Shown: positions 35,009 to 43,176 of the stretch, in pieces
How positions within the stretch are numbered: the stretch's first letter is position 1
How the letters are laid out: every line of letters begins with the position of its first letter
From: Chitinophaga fulva
Lineage (GTDB): Bacteria; Bacteroidota; Bacteroidia; Chitinophagales; Chitinophagaceae
DNA length: 64,000 bases
Assembly (NCBI RefSeq): GCF_012927205.1
Contig: NZ_JABBGC010000001.1
Location: 3,348,810-3,412,809 of the forward strand
Reading direction: 5' to 3'
Notes under the pieces: model-generated
Told to the model about the DNA's origin: nothing
Databases searched by the model: none
What the model saw: the letters and a program-made list of their open reading frames with translations, nothing else
Program-made: the position numbers and the translations under genes

Positions 35009-37453
35009 TCATAAACGGGCTGACCGGATGATGTCTGCGAAAATTCCGGAAGCCGTTACGTCTGCGCCGGCTCCTGCACCTTTTACAATCAGCGGTTGCT
35101 CCTGGTACCGGTTGGTAGTGTAAAGCACGATGTTGTCTTTGCCTTCCAGTTTATAGAAAGGATGGTCCGGCGCCACGCATTGCAGGCCTACAGAAGCCTG
35201 GCCATCAGCATAGCGGGCCACAAACTTCAGCCTTTTGCCGGCATTGGCAGCTTCGTGGTACAATTGCTGAAAATGACCGGCATGTTCATCCAGTGTTTCG
35301 TAGAAGTCAGCTACGGATGGTGCATCCAGGCAGGCTTCCGGCAGGAAGGAGTGATTGGTGATATCATCCATTTCGATAGCGGCGCCACTTTCGCGGGCCA
35401 GTATCAGGATTTTGCGCATCACGTCTTTGCCGCTGAGGTCTATGCGTGGGTCTGGTTCGGTGTAACCTTCATCCTGTGCAGCTTTCACCACACTACGGAA
35501 ACTGTTTCCGTTCACAAAATGATTGAATACAAAGTTGAGGCTGCCGGAAAGTACTGCCTCGATGCTTTGTACCCTGTCACCGCTCCTGACGAGGTCGTTG
35601 AGGGTGTTGATGACGGGCAGACCCGCGCCTACATTGGTTTCAAAGAGGAAAGAGGCATTGTATTTACGGGCCAGGTCTTTCAGTTTTTTGTAGTAGGCAT
35701 AGTCTGAGGAGCAGGCTATTTTGTTGCAGGTCACCACGGAGATGCCATGTTGCAGGAACTCGTGGTACACTGCCGCAACATCACCGCTGGCGGTATTGTC
35801 TACGAAAACGCTGTTGCGCAGGTTCATGGATTTGATGCGGTCCACAAATGCGGATAAATCCATGGCGTCGCCTTGTGCCAGCTGGTTTTTCCAGTCGTGG
35901 AGGCCGATGCCGTATTCGTTGAACAGGGCATTTTTACTGTTGGCCATACCGGCCACTCTTATCTGTAGTCCCAGTTCTTCCTGCAGGTAATGTTGTTGCT
36001 GTTGCAACTGCTCCAGCAGCTTGCTGCCTACATTGCCTACGCCGGCCACGAACAGGTTGACCTGTTTGAGTGGTGCTTCGAAAAACGCTTCATGTATCAG
36101 GTTGAGCGCTTTTTTGAGATCGGATTTATTGATCACTGCGGAAATGTTTTTCTCCGTAGAGCCTTGTGCGATAGCCCGTACATTGACGCCGTTGCGGCCG
36201 AGGGTGCCGAACAGTTTACCGCTGGTGCCGTGGTGGTTTTTCATTTTGTCGCCCACTACTGCCACAATGCAGAGATCCTTTTCTACCTGTAGCGGATCGA
36301 TGCGTTTTTCGTGTATCTCCTGTGCAAATTCACTATCTACGGCAGTTTTGGCTTTCAGCATATCTGCTTCGTGTATACCTACCGTGATAGAATGTTCAGA
36401 AGAGCTCTGGGTAATGAAAATAACGTTGATGCGTTCCTGTAAGAGCGCTTCAAACAGTCTTTTAGAGAAGCCGGGGATGCCGACCATGCCGCTTCCTTCC
36501 AGGGTGAGCAGGGATATATGTTGAATGCCGGATATGCCGGTCACCGGGAAAGAGCGTTCTTCAGTGTCTTGTATCAGGGTGCCGTAATCGTCCGGGGCGA
36601 AAGTGTTTTTGATCCAGATGGGAATTCGTTTATCCATCACCGGTTGTATGGTAGGTGGATAAATTACTTTAGCGCCAAAGTGCGATAGTTCCATCGCTTC
36701 TTCATAGGAGATGTGGGCGATGGGGAGGGCCTGGGATACCAGCCTGGGGTCGGCGGTCATCATGCCACTCACGTCTGTCCAGATGTCGAGCAGGTCGGCG
36801 TGTACCGCTGCAGCAATGATGGCGGCGGTATAATCGGAGCCGCCGCGGCCGAGGGTGGTGGTGTCGCCATTGGAAGCTGCGGCCACAAAACCGGGCAGCA
36901 CTATATAGTCAGCCGGATGTTGGGCAAAGTATTCTGTAATAAGATGGTTGGTAGCCTGGAAATTAACTGCTGCGTGGCCATAGTTGTTGTCAGTAACGAT
37001 CAGTTCCCGGCTGTCTTTGCAGGTAGCGGAGAAGCCTTGTTGTTTGAGTTTTTCCGCAACGATCACGCAGGAGATCAGTTCGCCGTAGCTCATGATTTTG
37101 TCGAGCGAGCGGGCGCTTAGTTCTCCTACCTGGAAGATGCCGTCACACAGGTTTTCGAGGGCGTTGAGTTTTTTCTTCAGTTGGCTGATCATGCTGCTTT
37201 GCGCAGTGATAGGGAACAATTCGCGGATAGTGTCCAGGTGCCTGTTTTCTATTTCCTGTAGTACGGACTTGTATTGTTCCTGGCCTTCACCGGCCAGCTG
37301 TCCGCAGCGTATAAGCTTGTCCGTAGTGCCGCCCAGCGCTGATACAACGATGGCATAACGGCCTGCCGGCTTATTTTTTTGGAGGATTTGACAAACCTGG
37401 TCAATGGCTTTGGCACTTCCAACGGAAGTACCGCCAAACTTAAGTACTTGCAT
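35009..37453 (-). CDS. thrA: Bifunctional aspartokinase/homoserine dehydrogenase
   Basis: This 814-residue fusion catalyses the first and third steps from aspartate to homoserine. The N-terminal kinase starts with VLKFGGTSVGS and contains TLGRGGSDYTA. Tandem ACT domains lie at about 315-455. The NAD(P)-binding motif of the dehydrogenase is VAGVGNVGSKLLEQL at about 470, and the dehydrogenase signature includes VVTCNKIA and EGYTEPDPRIDLSG. ACT domains imply allosteric control by threonine. Transcription is probably governed by the threonine-codon attenuator upstream. Confidence 0.98.
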   Translation of the reverse strand: MQVLKFGGTSVGSAKAIDQVCQILQKNKPAGRYAIVVSALGGTTDKLIRCGQLAGEGQEQYKSVLQEIENRHLDTIRELFPITAQSSMISQLKKKLNALENLCDGIFQVGELSARSLDKIMSYGELISCVIVAEKLKQQGFSATCKDSRELIVTDNNYGHAAVNFQATNHLITEYFAQHPADYIVLPGFVAAASNGDTTTLGRGGSDYTAAIIAAAVHADLLDIWTDVSGMMTADPRLVSQALPIAHISYEEAMELSHFGAKVIYPPTIQPVMDKRIPIWIKNTFAPDDYGTLIQDTEERSFPVTGISGIQHISLLTLEGSGMVGIPGFSKRLFEALLQERINVIFITQSSSEHSITVGIHEADMLKAKTAVDSEFAQEIHEKRIDPLQVEKDLCIVAVVGDKMKNHHGTSGKLFGTLGRNGVNVRAIAQGSTEKNISAVINKSDLKKALNLIHEAFFEAPLKQVNLFVAGVGNVGSKLLEQLQQQQHYLQEELGLQIRVAGMANSKNALFNEYGIGLHDWKNQLAQGDAMDLSAFVDRIKSMNLRNSVFVDNTASGDVAAVYHEFLQHGISVVTCNKIACSSDYAYYKKLKDLARKYNASFLFETNVGAGLPVINTLNDLVRSGDRVQSIEAVLSGSLNFVFNHFVNGNSFRSVVKAAQDEGYTEPDPRIDLSGKDVMRKILILARESGAAIEMDDITNHSFLPEACLDAPSVADFYETLDEHAGHFQQLYHEAANAGKRLKFVARYADGQASVGLQCVAPDHPFYKLEGKDNIVLYTTNRYQEQPLIVKGAGAGADVTASGIFADIIRSARL

Positions 37454-37530
37454 AGTGAATAAAGTTTATACGAATGGATATTCCGGGTTTCCGGTTGTTA
37501 CCACGGGTGTGGTCGCTGGATGATATGTGA

Positions 37531-37552
37531 AAACTAACCCCGCATTGGGGTT
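37531..37552 (-). terminator. Attenuator terminator hairpin before thrA
   Basis: AACCCC and GGGGTT (37536-37541 with 37547-37552) pair perfectly over 6 bp around GCATT/AATGC. On the minus strand the stem is followed by AGTTTTC. It lies 78 bases before the thrA ATG. Confidence 0.7.
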
Positions 37553-37644
37553 GTAATGGTGGTGGTCGTGATAATAGTGCTCAGGCACCCCCGTTGGAAG
37601 GAGGGAGTGGCGGAGGAGAGATGATATGTAGCTACTGCTTGCAC
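37534..37644 (-). promoter_or_regulatory. Threonine-operon attenuator with threonine/isoleucine-rich leader frame
   Basis: Reading the minus strand from GTG (37642-37644), a 36-codon frame ends at TAG (37534-37536). Its end reads S-T-I-I-T-T-T-T-I-T-T-P-M-R-G, very like E. coli thrL, where stalling at Thr/Ile codons controls attenuation. The last six sense codons form the terminator hairpin at 37536-37552. No ATG exists in this frame: GTG at 37644, or CTG at 37584 giving 16 residues, must start it. An upstream GTGC-CTGA-GCAC hairpin and a GGGGT that can pair with ACCCC offer the alternative fold. Confidence 0.72.
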
Positions 37645-37865
37645 TATTATGACGATTGTGTAACAAAAGTCTGGAATTCTACCGGTAAATAAAAGTGCAG
37701 TGGGTATATTTTCAAATTATCTAATTAATGTAGTTATGGTTAGATTTTGTTTAAATATTTTGGTTTATAGTGGATTTTAATATCGTTTATTGCGGTTTTG
37801 TTTGAAAAGGTTGATGCTTATTTCTTTAATATACATTGCCTGAAAGTATTTGATAAGACAATATT

Positions 37866-37929
37866 GTGACAAATATGTCCAAAAATAGTTGAAAAATGAG
37901 CCCGGGTTTTGTCACGGGAAATGTGACAA
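37866..37929. promoter_or_regulatory. Candidate operator with three GTGACAA-type sites
   Basis: A perfect inverted repeat TTGTCAC-N7-GTGACAA (37909-37929) is accompanied by a further GTGACAA at 37866-37872. A TATTTTTG box on the minus strand (37880-37887) lies between them, though without a good TTG partner. The surrounding 37677-37943 is AT-rich with no gene. Confidence 0.35.
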
Positions 37930-37943
37930 TGGAAAAGGTCAAA

Positions 37944-37976
37944 CAAAAAAGAGGCTAACCTTTACGATCAACCTCT
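37944..37976 (-). terminator. Intrinsic terminator of the secreted-protein gene at 38062-38724
   Basis: On the minus strand the stem AGAGG-T-T...A-G-CCTCT (7 bp with one mismatch; outer arms at 37950-37954 and 37972-37976) is followed by TTTTTTG. Confidence 0.6.
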
Positions 37977-37990
37977 GCTGAATAAATAAC

Positions 37991-38026
37991 CTGAAAAACA
38001 TCGTAGCCCCGGGCTTCAGCCCGGGG
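37991..38026 (+). repeat. REP-like palindrome, copy 3 (extended form)
   Basis: CTGAAAAACATCGTAG is followed by the palindrome CCCCGGGCTTCAGCCCGGGG. Compensating C/G changes relative to copies 2 and 4 keep the stem paired. Confidence 0.75.
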
Positions 38027-38061
38027 AATCGGAATCCGAATGTCGATTGGAACCGGAACGA

Positions 38062-38724
38062 TTAATAATAAATCGTCTCCTTACACTCCGGCATATGCAA
38101 TTCATTTTCCCCGAACTTAAATGTATCCAGCAGGGGAAGGGTAGTAAATGTATGTTTGTATTGCTTGCGGCTCTTCTTGGGCTGGATACTTTTCTCTTCA
38201 TCACAGCCGCCGTCAGGAACGACCGAAACCACCACGTCGCCGGTAGAGAAATTAATTTCGAAAATCTGTGCACCCCAACAGTTTGTGTTCAGCGAGGTCC
38301 TGGAGCCAATCAGGTACCAATCATTTTGCTGAAAGCGGAAGATATGGGTGTATTGTGTCAGGTTCCTGCCACCGGGATACTCTTCCTGTTTAAGCACGAT
38401 GGTATTGCGGTTAATTGCAAGGTCCTTAACATCCGTGTACTGCGGCATGGAATGGGCGGGCAGGATAGCCAGCACTTTTTGTTTCCACAGACTTAATCCA
38501 CCGTCTGTTATCCGGCAGATATATAATATCCTTTTAAAATTATCCTCCTTGTCCGGCTCCGTGTCATAGATCATCACCTGTTCATCCTTACCATCCTTGT
38601 CCAGGTCACCGGTAGCCTCGGCCACCTTTTTATAGCTTTTAGGGATGTTCAACAGTTGGTTAGGCGCTTTTGTCTGTGCCAGGACAGTGAAGGGCAACAA
38701 AAACAATAACAATAGATATTTCAT
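38062..38724 (-). CDS. Secreted protein of unknown function
   Basis: The product is 220 residues from MKYLLLLFLLPFTVLAQ (ATG at 38724), which gives a clean signal peptide; an in-frame ATG 21 bases upstream is less likely. An acidic segment GDLDKDGKDEQVMIYD resembles a calcium-binding EF-hand or VCBS-like loop. The rest (WYLIGSRTSLNTNCWGAQIF, STGDVVVSVVPDGGCDEEK) has two cysteines that might form a disulfide. I do not recognise a family. It is monocistronic with its own terminator, and a REP-like element lies just beyond the stop. Confidence 0.7.
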   Translation of the reverse strand: MKYLLLLFLLPFTVLAQTKAPNQLLNIPKSYKKVAEATGDLDKDGKDEQVMIYDTEPDKEDNFKRILYICRITDGGLSLWKQKVLAILPAHSMPQYTDVKDLAINRNTIVLKQEEYPGGRNLTQYTHIFRFQQNDWYLIGSRTSLNTNCWGAQIFEINFSTGDVVVSVVPDGGCDEEKSIQPKKSRKQYKHTFTTLPLLDTFKFGENELHMPECKETIYY

Positions 38725-38932
38725 GATATATATAGTAAAGAACACTAAGATAGTTTTTTATGAATTGCCATAAAAACGGCGTGTACGGTTTTGGGTGCTA
38801 ATATTTTTTTGCTAAAACAATAATTTACTTGGAAGGAAATAAAATATCCTTAACTTTAGCTGACTAAATTATTTGCCACTTGTCCGTTTCACTGAAATAT
38901 ACAAGCAACAGTCAGCTTAACTACTACTTTCT

Positions 38933-38951
38933 CATGGCCACTCTCGCCATG
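38933..38951. promoter_or_regulatory. Inverted repeat upstream of hmgA
   Basis: CATGGC-N7-GCCATG is a perfect 6-bp inverted repeat about 45-60 bases before the proposed hmgA promoter, so it may be a regulator site. No regulator gene lies nearby to assign. Confidence 0.25.
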
Positions 38952-38993
38952 GATTCGGCTCTGGCATAACCCTTCCGAAACAGCCCCTTCCGG

Positions 38994-39024
38994 CTGCTTT
39001 TCCTGTTTATATCGCGTAACTTTG
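38994..39024 (+). promoter_or_regulatory. Likely hmgA promoter (CTG-N20-TAACTTTG)
   Basis: TAACTTTG (39017-39024) fully matches the -7 element, and CTG replaces TTG at the -33 position with the usual 20-base spacing. The leader to the hmgA ATG would be about 170 bases. The gap 38725-39200 holds this and the inverted repeat at 38933 and no gene. Confidence 0.45.
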
Positions 39025-39200
39025 TAATAGCTTTTTCCTATCGCTATTGCTGCATTGCGCACATCGTTTTACCGGCAATTTGTCTTTTAGCATCAGCCTT
39101 TATTGTGCTGCGTGATAATATCCAATACAGCAAGTTTTTGCAGCGTCATACACCAATTCAACTTACATACACCAAAACAATCTTTTAATCAATACGTGTC

Positions 39201-40358
39201 ATGCCACATTATCATCAACTAGGACAAATCCCATATAAACGACATACCCAGTTCCGCAAACCGGACGGGGGACTGTATTCGGAACAATTGTTTTCTACGG
39301 AAGGTTTTTCTTCCAATTCCAGCCTGCTGTACCATTGCCATCCGCCTACTGAAATAGTGAAAGTGGATGAGCCATACTCTGTTGCTCCGAAAGTAGCGGA
39401 AGAAAAAATGCTGAAACACCGCAGCTTTCAGGGTTTTAATATTCAGCCGGAAGATGATTTCCTGAAAAGCCGCAAAGCCGTACTGGTAAATAGTGACCTG
39501 CATATCGTATTGGCTGCGCCACGTAAAAGCATGGAGACATACTTCTACAAAAATGCGGATGCGGATGAAATGATTTTTGTGCACGAAGGCAGCGGATTGC
39601 TGAAAACACAATACGGCCAACTGGAATTTGGCTACGGTGACTATCTGGTGATTCCCCGCGGGACCATTTATCAGATTACTTTCGCTACGGAAAACAATCG
39701 TCTTTTTATCGTGGAATCGTTTAGCCCTATGCGTTACCCGAAAAGGTATCTCAGCAAATACGGGCAACTGCTGGAGCACGCTCCTTATTGCGAGCGCGAT
39801 ATCCGGCAGCCGAAAAATCTCGAAACGATAGACCAGGAAGGGGATTTCCTGATCAACATAAAAAAGAAAGGCGTGATTTACCCTATTCATTATAAACATC
39901 ATCCTTTCGATGTGGTAGGGTGGGATGGTTGTGAATATCCTTTCGCCTTCTCCATTCACGATTTTGAACCTATCACAGGCAGAGTGCACCAGCCACCACC
40001 AGTACATCAAACCTTTGAAGGTAATAATTTCGTAGTATGTTCCTTCTGTCCGCGTTTGTTTGATTATCATCCGCAGGCTATTCCGGCGCCTTACAATCAC
40101 AGCAACATCGACAGTGATGAAGTGCTCTATTATGTGGATGGCGACTTTATGAGCCGCAAACACGTTACCCGTGGCATGATCACGCTGCATCCGGCCGGTA
40201 TTCCGCATGGCCCGCATCCCGGAGCGGTAGAGAAAAGCATTGGTGCTAAAGAAACCAAAGAGCTGGCAGTAATGGTGGATACCTTCCATCCCCTGCAAAT
40301 CACCGAGGTGGCGCTGGGTATTGAAGACGGCGGATATGTGATGAGCTGGGCAGAATAA
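39201..40358 (+). CDS. hmgA: Homogentisate 1,2-dioxygenase
   Basis: This 385-residue cupin-type Fe(II) enzyme opens the ring of homogentisate to maleylacetoacetate in tyrosine and phenylalanine breakdown. The family signature is EGSGLLKTQYGQLEFGYGDY followed by VIPRGTIYQI. Iron ligands are expected in PYNHSNIDSDEVLYY (His and Glu) and GIPHGPHPG (His). It is shorter than the roughly 440-residue animal enzyme, as usual in Bacteroidota. HppD follows 92 bp downstream. Fumarylacetoacetase is not in the window. Confidence 0.95.
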   Translation: MPHYHQLGQIPYKRHTQFRKPDGGLYSEQLFSTEGFSSNSSLLYHCHPPTEIVKVDEPYSVAPKVAEEKMLKHRSFQGFNIQPEDDFLKSRKAVLVNSDLHIVLAAPRKSMETYFYKNADADEMIFVHEGSGLLKTQYGQLEFGYGDYLVIPRGTIYQITFATENNRLFIVESFSPMRYPKRYLSKYGQLLEHAPYCERDIRQPKNLETIDQEGDFLINIKKKGVIYPIHYKHHPFDVVGWDGCEYPFAFSIHDFEPITGRVHQPPPVHQTFEGNNFVVCSFCPRLFDYHPQAIPAPYNHSNIDSDEVLYYVDGDFMSRKHVTRGMITLHPAGIPHGPHPGAVEKSIGAKETKELAVMVDTFHPLQITEVALGIEDGGYVMSWAE

Positions 40359-40388
40359 AATATAGTATCAGCAAAACGATCAACAGAT

Positions 40389-40422
40389 AAACACCAAAAC
40401 AACTTAAACACCAAAACAACTT
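40389..40422 (+). repeat. 17-bp tandem repeat in the hppD leader
   Basis: Two exact copies of AAACACCAAAACAACTT (40389-40405 and 40406-40422) are followed by a partial third copy (AAACAACA), ending about 20 bases before the hppD ATG. Confidence 0.85.
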
Positions 40423-40450
40423 AAACAACAAAAATCTAAAACACTGAATT

Positions 40451-41581
40451 ATGGAAACCGTAGTAGCAAACGCTTCTAGCCTGACCGGTCAGCAGGACTT
40501 TCTGCCATTGAACGGTACTGATTATGTTGAGTTTTACGTAGGAAACGCAAAACAGGCAGCCCACTATTATAAGACCGCTTTCGGTTTTCAGTCAGTGGCC
40601 TACGCCGGCCCTGAAACCGGTGTAAAAGACCGGTCTTCCTATGTGTTGGTACAGAACAAACTGCGCTTCGTACTGACCACCTCCCTGTTGCCCGATACCG
40701 ACATCGCACGCCACGTGGCCAAACACGGCGATGGTGTAAAAGTGCTGGCACTCTGGGTAGACGATGCCCGTTCTGCTTTCGAAGAAACCGTTAAACGCGG
40801 CGCTACACCGTACCTGGAGCCAGTAGTGGAAAAAGATGAGTTTGGTGAAGTGGTACGCAGCGGTATCCAGACTTATGGCGATACCGTACACCTCTTTATT
40901 GAACGTAAAAACTATAACGGCCCGTTCCTGCCCGGTTACAAAGAATGGAAAACTGCCTACAATCCGGCAGATACCGGTTTGCAATATGTAGACCACTGCG
41001 TGGGCAACGTAGGCTGGAACGAAATGAATACCTGGGTGTCTTTCTATGAGCGCACTATGGGCTTCAAAAACCTGATCTCCTTCGATGACAGCGATATCTC
41101 TACCGAATACTCGGCACTCATGAGTAAGGTAATGAGTAACGGTAACGGTCGTGTGAAATTCCCGATCAATGAGCCTGCTGAAGGAAAGAAAAAATCCCAG
41201 ATCGAAGAGTACCTGGATTTCTATGGCGGCCCGGGTGTGCAACACGTAGCTATCGCTACCAATGATATTATCAAAACCGTTTCCGATCTGCAGGACCGCG
41301 GCGTAGAGTTTCTGACCGTGCCTGATAGTTACTATGATACACTGCTGGAAAGAGTAGGTGCCATCGATGAGTCTATAGAACCGCTGCGTAAGCTCGGCAT
41401 CCTGGTGGACCGTGATGACGAAGGGTATTTGTTGCAGATTTTCACCAAGCCCATTCAGGATCGTCCGACCGTATTTTTTGAAATCATCCAGCGTAAAGGT
41501 GCCCAGTCTTTCGGTAAAGGCAACTTCAAAGCTCTGTTTGAATCCATCGAAAGAGAACAAGCCCTGCGCGGTAATTTATAA
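40451..41581 (+). CDS. hppD: 4-hydroxyphenylpyruvate dioxygenase
   Basis: This 376-residue Fe(II) enzyme turns 4-hydroxyphenylpyruvate into homogentisate, the substrate of the upstream gene's product. It has two vicinal-oxygen-chelate halves. The 2-His-1-Glu facial triad is visible in YVDHCVGNV (about 181), GVQHVAIATNDI (about 264) and TVFFEIIQRKG (about 344). It is cotranscribed with or close behind hmgA and followed by a terminator. Confidence 0.97.
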   Translation: METVVANASSLTGQQDFLPLNGTDYVEFYVGNAKQAAHYYKTAFGFQSVAYAGPETGVKDRSSYVLVQNKLRFVLTTSLLPDTDIARHVAKHGDGVKVLALWVDDARSAFEETVKRGATPYLEPVVEKDEFGEVVRSGIQTYGDTVHLFIERKNYNGPFLPGYKEWKTAYNPADTGLQYVDHCVGNVGWNEMNTWVSFYERTMGFKNLISFDDSDISTEYSALMSKVMSNGNGRVKFPINEPAEGKKKSQIEEYLDFYGGPGVQHVAIATNDIIKTVSDLQDRGVEFLTVPDSYYDTLLERVGAIDESIEPLRKLGILVDRDDEGYLLQIFTKPIQDRPTVFFEIIQRKGAQSFGKGNFKALFESIEREQALRGNL

Positions 41582-41680
41582 TTGTTAAGATAGAACAGCG
41601 GCCCAAAGCCCGGCTTTGGTTACAACCTCCATCGCAAGCCTGCTAAATTGCTGAAGGCTAAAACAAACACAACTCCTGCA

Positions 41681-41710
41681 CCGCACTGTGGAAACGCAGT
41701 GCGGTTTTTT
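41681..41710 (+). terminator. Intrinsic terminator of hppD
   Basis: CCGCACTG (41681-41688) pairs with CAGTGCGG (41697-41704) around an 8-base loop, followed by T6. Confidence 0.9.
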
Positions 41711-42086
41711 ATTGCACTTGATGACATAGAGGGCCCGGCACTATGGGTTTGTTGCGGCATCCGCAGGTTACAGGCAATATACCCAGGTGATTCTTTACCA
41801 TCTTTTGTGCCGCCACCTTCCGGCTTTCCTTTTTTACAAGCGTACTCATCAGCTGTTCTTTAGACCTGTCTTTATATCTTCCCAGATTGTTATAAAAACA
41901 AAATATATATTATAATTTATAATGTATTTTTATTATCTTCACTAAAACCATTTTACGTCGTTTTCCGTAGATATATCCGACGAAAATCAATGCTTTAATA
42001 AAAACCATATTCCCTGGCTTTTTCCCTATTTGTATATATAATATTTTAAAATATTTAGATAGATAAATTTTTAAATATATACACCT
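41711..42086. other. AT-rich intergenic region without a recognisable gene
   Basis: After the hppD terminator the DNA becomes increasingly AT-rich, with runs such as TATATATTATAATTTATAATG. I see no gene, RNA or promoter with a full consensus. A 71-codon frame at 41648-41863 crosses the hppD terminator T-tract and has no homology I recognise. Confidence 0.5.
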
Positions 42087-42902
42087 ATGCTACATTATGC
42101 CAACGCCCAATGGGCTACCTGCGCCTTGTTGTTAACATCAATGGCCTTCGCTACTGCTTTCCGGACAGATAAAGACACGCCCGGCGGCACTTATTTGCAC
42201 AAAATATCATCTCCGGCAGGCAATACCTCGCTGGAGTACAACCCGGACAAGACACTCCGTAAGATCGTTCAGGTACATCAGGCGGAAGACGGTTCCACCT
42301 GGCAGGATATACAGCTGCCGGTATATGAGAACGGCCGCCTCGTTAAAACACTCTCCACCGACGATGCCACAGCCCTCACCGGCGATCTGAACGCGACCTT
42401 CAGCTATGCGCCCGGCGGCAATCAACTGCAAACGATCAGCTATTACCGGAACAATGCGGTATACACCGTGGATTCCCTCGTGTACAACGCTGACGGGAAA
42501 ATCAGTGCACGTTACCATCTGGCGGTGCAGCCGGCTAAACGGGAAATCACCGGTTATCAGCAGTATACCTGGGATAAGGACAATAATGTGGCCCAGATGG
42601 ACAATTATGGCAAACAGCCCGGACAAAACCGTTTTAACCTGACCTCCACCGTGACTTATACCTACGACCGCCAGCAGAACCCGCAACAGCTTTGCCCTGA
42701 ACTGGCTTATCTGATGGACGTGACACCCGCCAACCTGTCGGCCCATAACGTACTGTCCGAAAGCATCAGCACCGCCCATTCTTCACGGACTTACACCCAC
42801 ACCTATACCTACGCCTACAATGCCAGCAAGTACCCGGTACGCGGCACCTTCCGCAATTGTATGGATGAAGGAACTGTTAAACTGGAATGGACAAAACTTT
42901 AA
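42087..42902 (+). CDS. Secreted YD/RHS-like beta protein (DUF4595-like)
   Basis: This 271-residue protein has an N-terminal hydrophobic signal (about 8-25). The rest consists of short Tyr/Asp-rich beta repeats (SLEYNPDKTLRKI, FSYAPGGNQLQTISYY, LVYNADGKISARYH, QYTWDKDNNVAQMDNYG) that resemble the YD-type repeats of DUF4595 and similar secreted Bacteroidota proteins. Partner and function are unknown. It stands alone between an AT-rich gap and a small membrane-protein gene. Confidence 0.7.
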   Translation: MLHYANAQWATCALLLTSMAFATAFRTDKDTPGGTYLHKISSPAGNTSLEYNPDKTLRKIVQVHQAEDGSTWQDIQLPVYENGRLVKTLSTDDATALTGDLNATFSYAPGGNQLQTISYYRNNAVYTVDSLVYNADGKISARYHLAVQPAKREITGYQQYTWDKDNNVAQMDNYGKQPGQNRFNLTSTVTYTYDRQQNPQQLCPELAYLMDVTPANLSAHNVLSESISTAHSSRTYTHTYTYAYNASKYPVRGTFRNCMDEGTVKLEWTKL

Positions 42903-42962
42903 GGATAACAATATTCGCGTAACTTTACAGTACAATATTCATATTAACTGTTTCGTTTTTTT

Positions 42963-43151
42963 ATGAGCATACAAACACTGTTTGGCGTACTGTTTTTATT
43001 AGGTGGGATTTTTCAGGCATTTACGGCGATATTGATCTATCAGGGGCACAAGCACTATATATTGAAGATAGCCAACAGAAAGGTAAGTATGGTGATATAT
43101 TTCATTTTGTCATTCTTATTGTTTTATCTTGCCTACGTAAATCTGGTGTAA
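42963..43151 (+). CDS. Small two-helix membrane protein
   Basis: The product has 62 residues with two predicted membrane helices (about 5-25 and 43-60) joined by a short basic loop (YQGHKHYILKIANRKVS). No family was recognised. A TAACTTTA box in the 60-bp upstream gap could be a weak -7 element. The L,D-transpeptidase gene starts 25 bp downstream, so the two may be cotranscribed. Confidence 0.6.
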   Translation: MSIQTLFGVLFLLGGIFQAFTAILIYQGHKHYILKIANRKVSMVIYFILSFLLFYLAYVNLV

Positions 43152-43176
43152 TTCTTAAAATTTTGTGAAATCTGAT

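Noticed and set aside
37466..37666. A 66-codon frame upstream of thrA with a histidine-rich stretch, resembling a his-operon leader
   Set aside because: The His run comes from reading the ACC-repeat DNA one frame off; the thr genes downstream fit the Thr-codon frame, and this frame runs through the attenuator terminator and ends within 15 bases of thrA.
38981..39000. CAGCC-N6-GGCTG hairpin as a terminator before hmgA
   Set aside because: The stem is 5 bp with a poor T-tract and lies in front of the likely promoter, with no gene ending there on the plus strand.
41648..41863. A 71-codon frame downstream of hppD
   Set aside because: It crosses the hppD terminator and its T-tract and encodes a proline/cysteine-scattered sequence with no recognisable domain.
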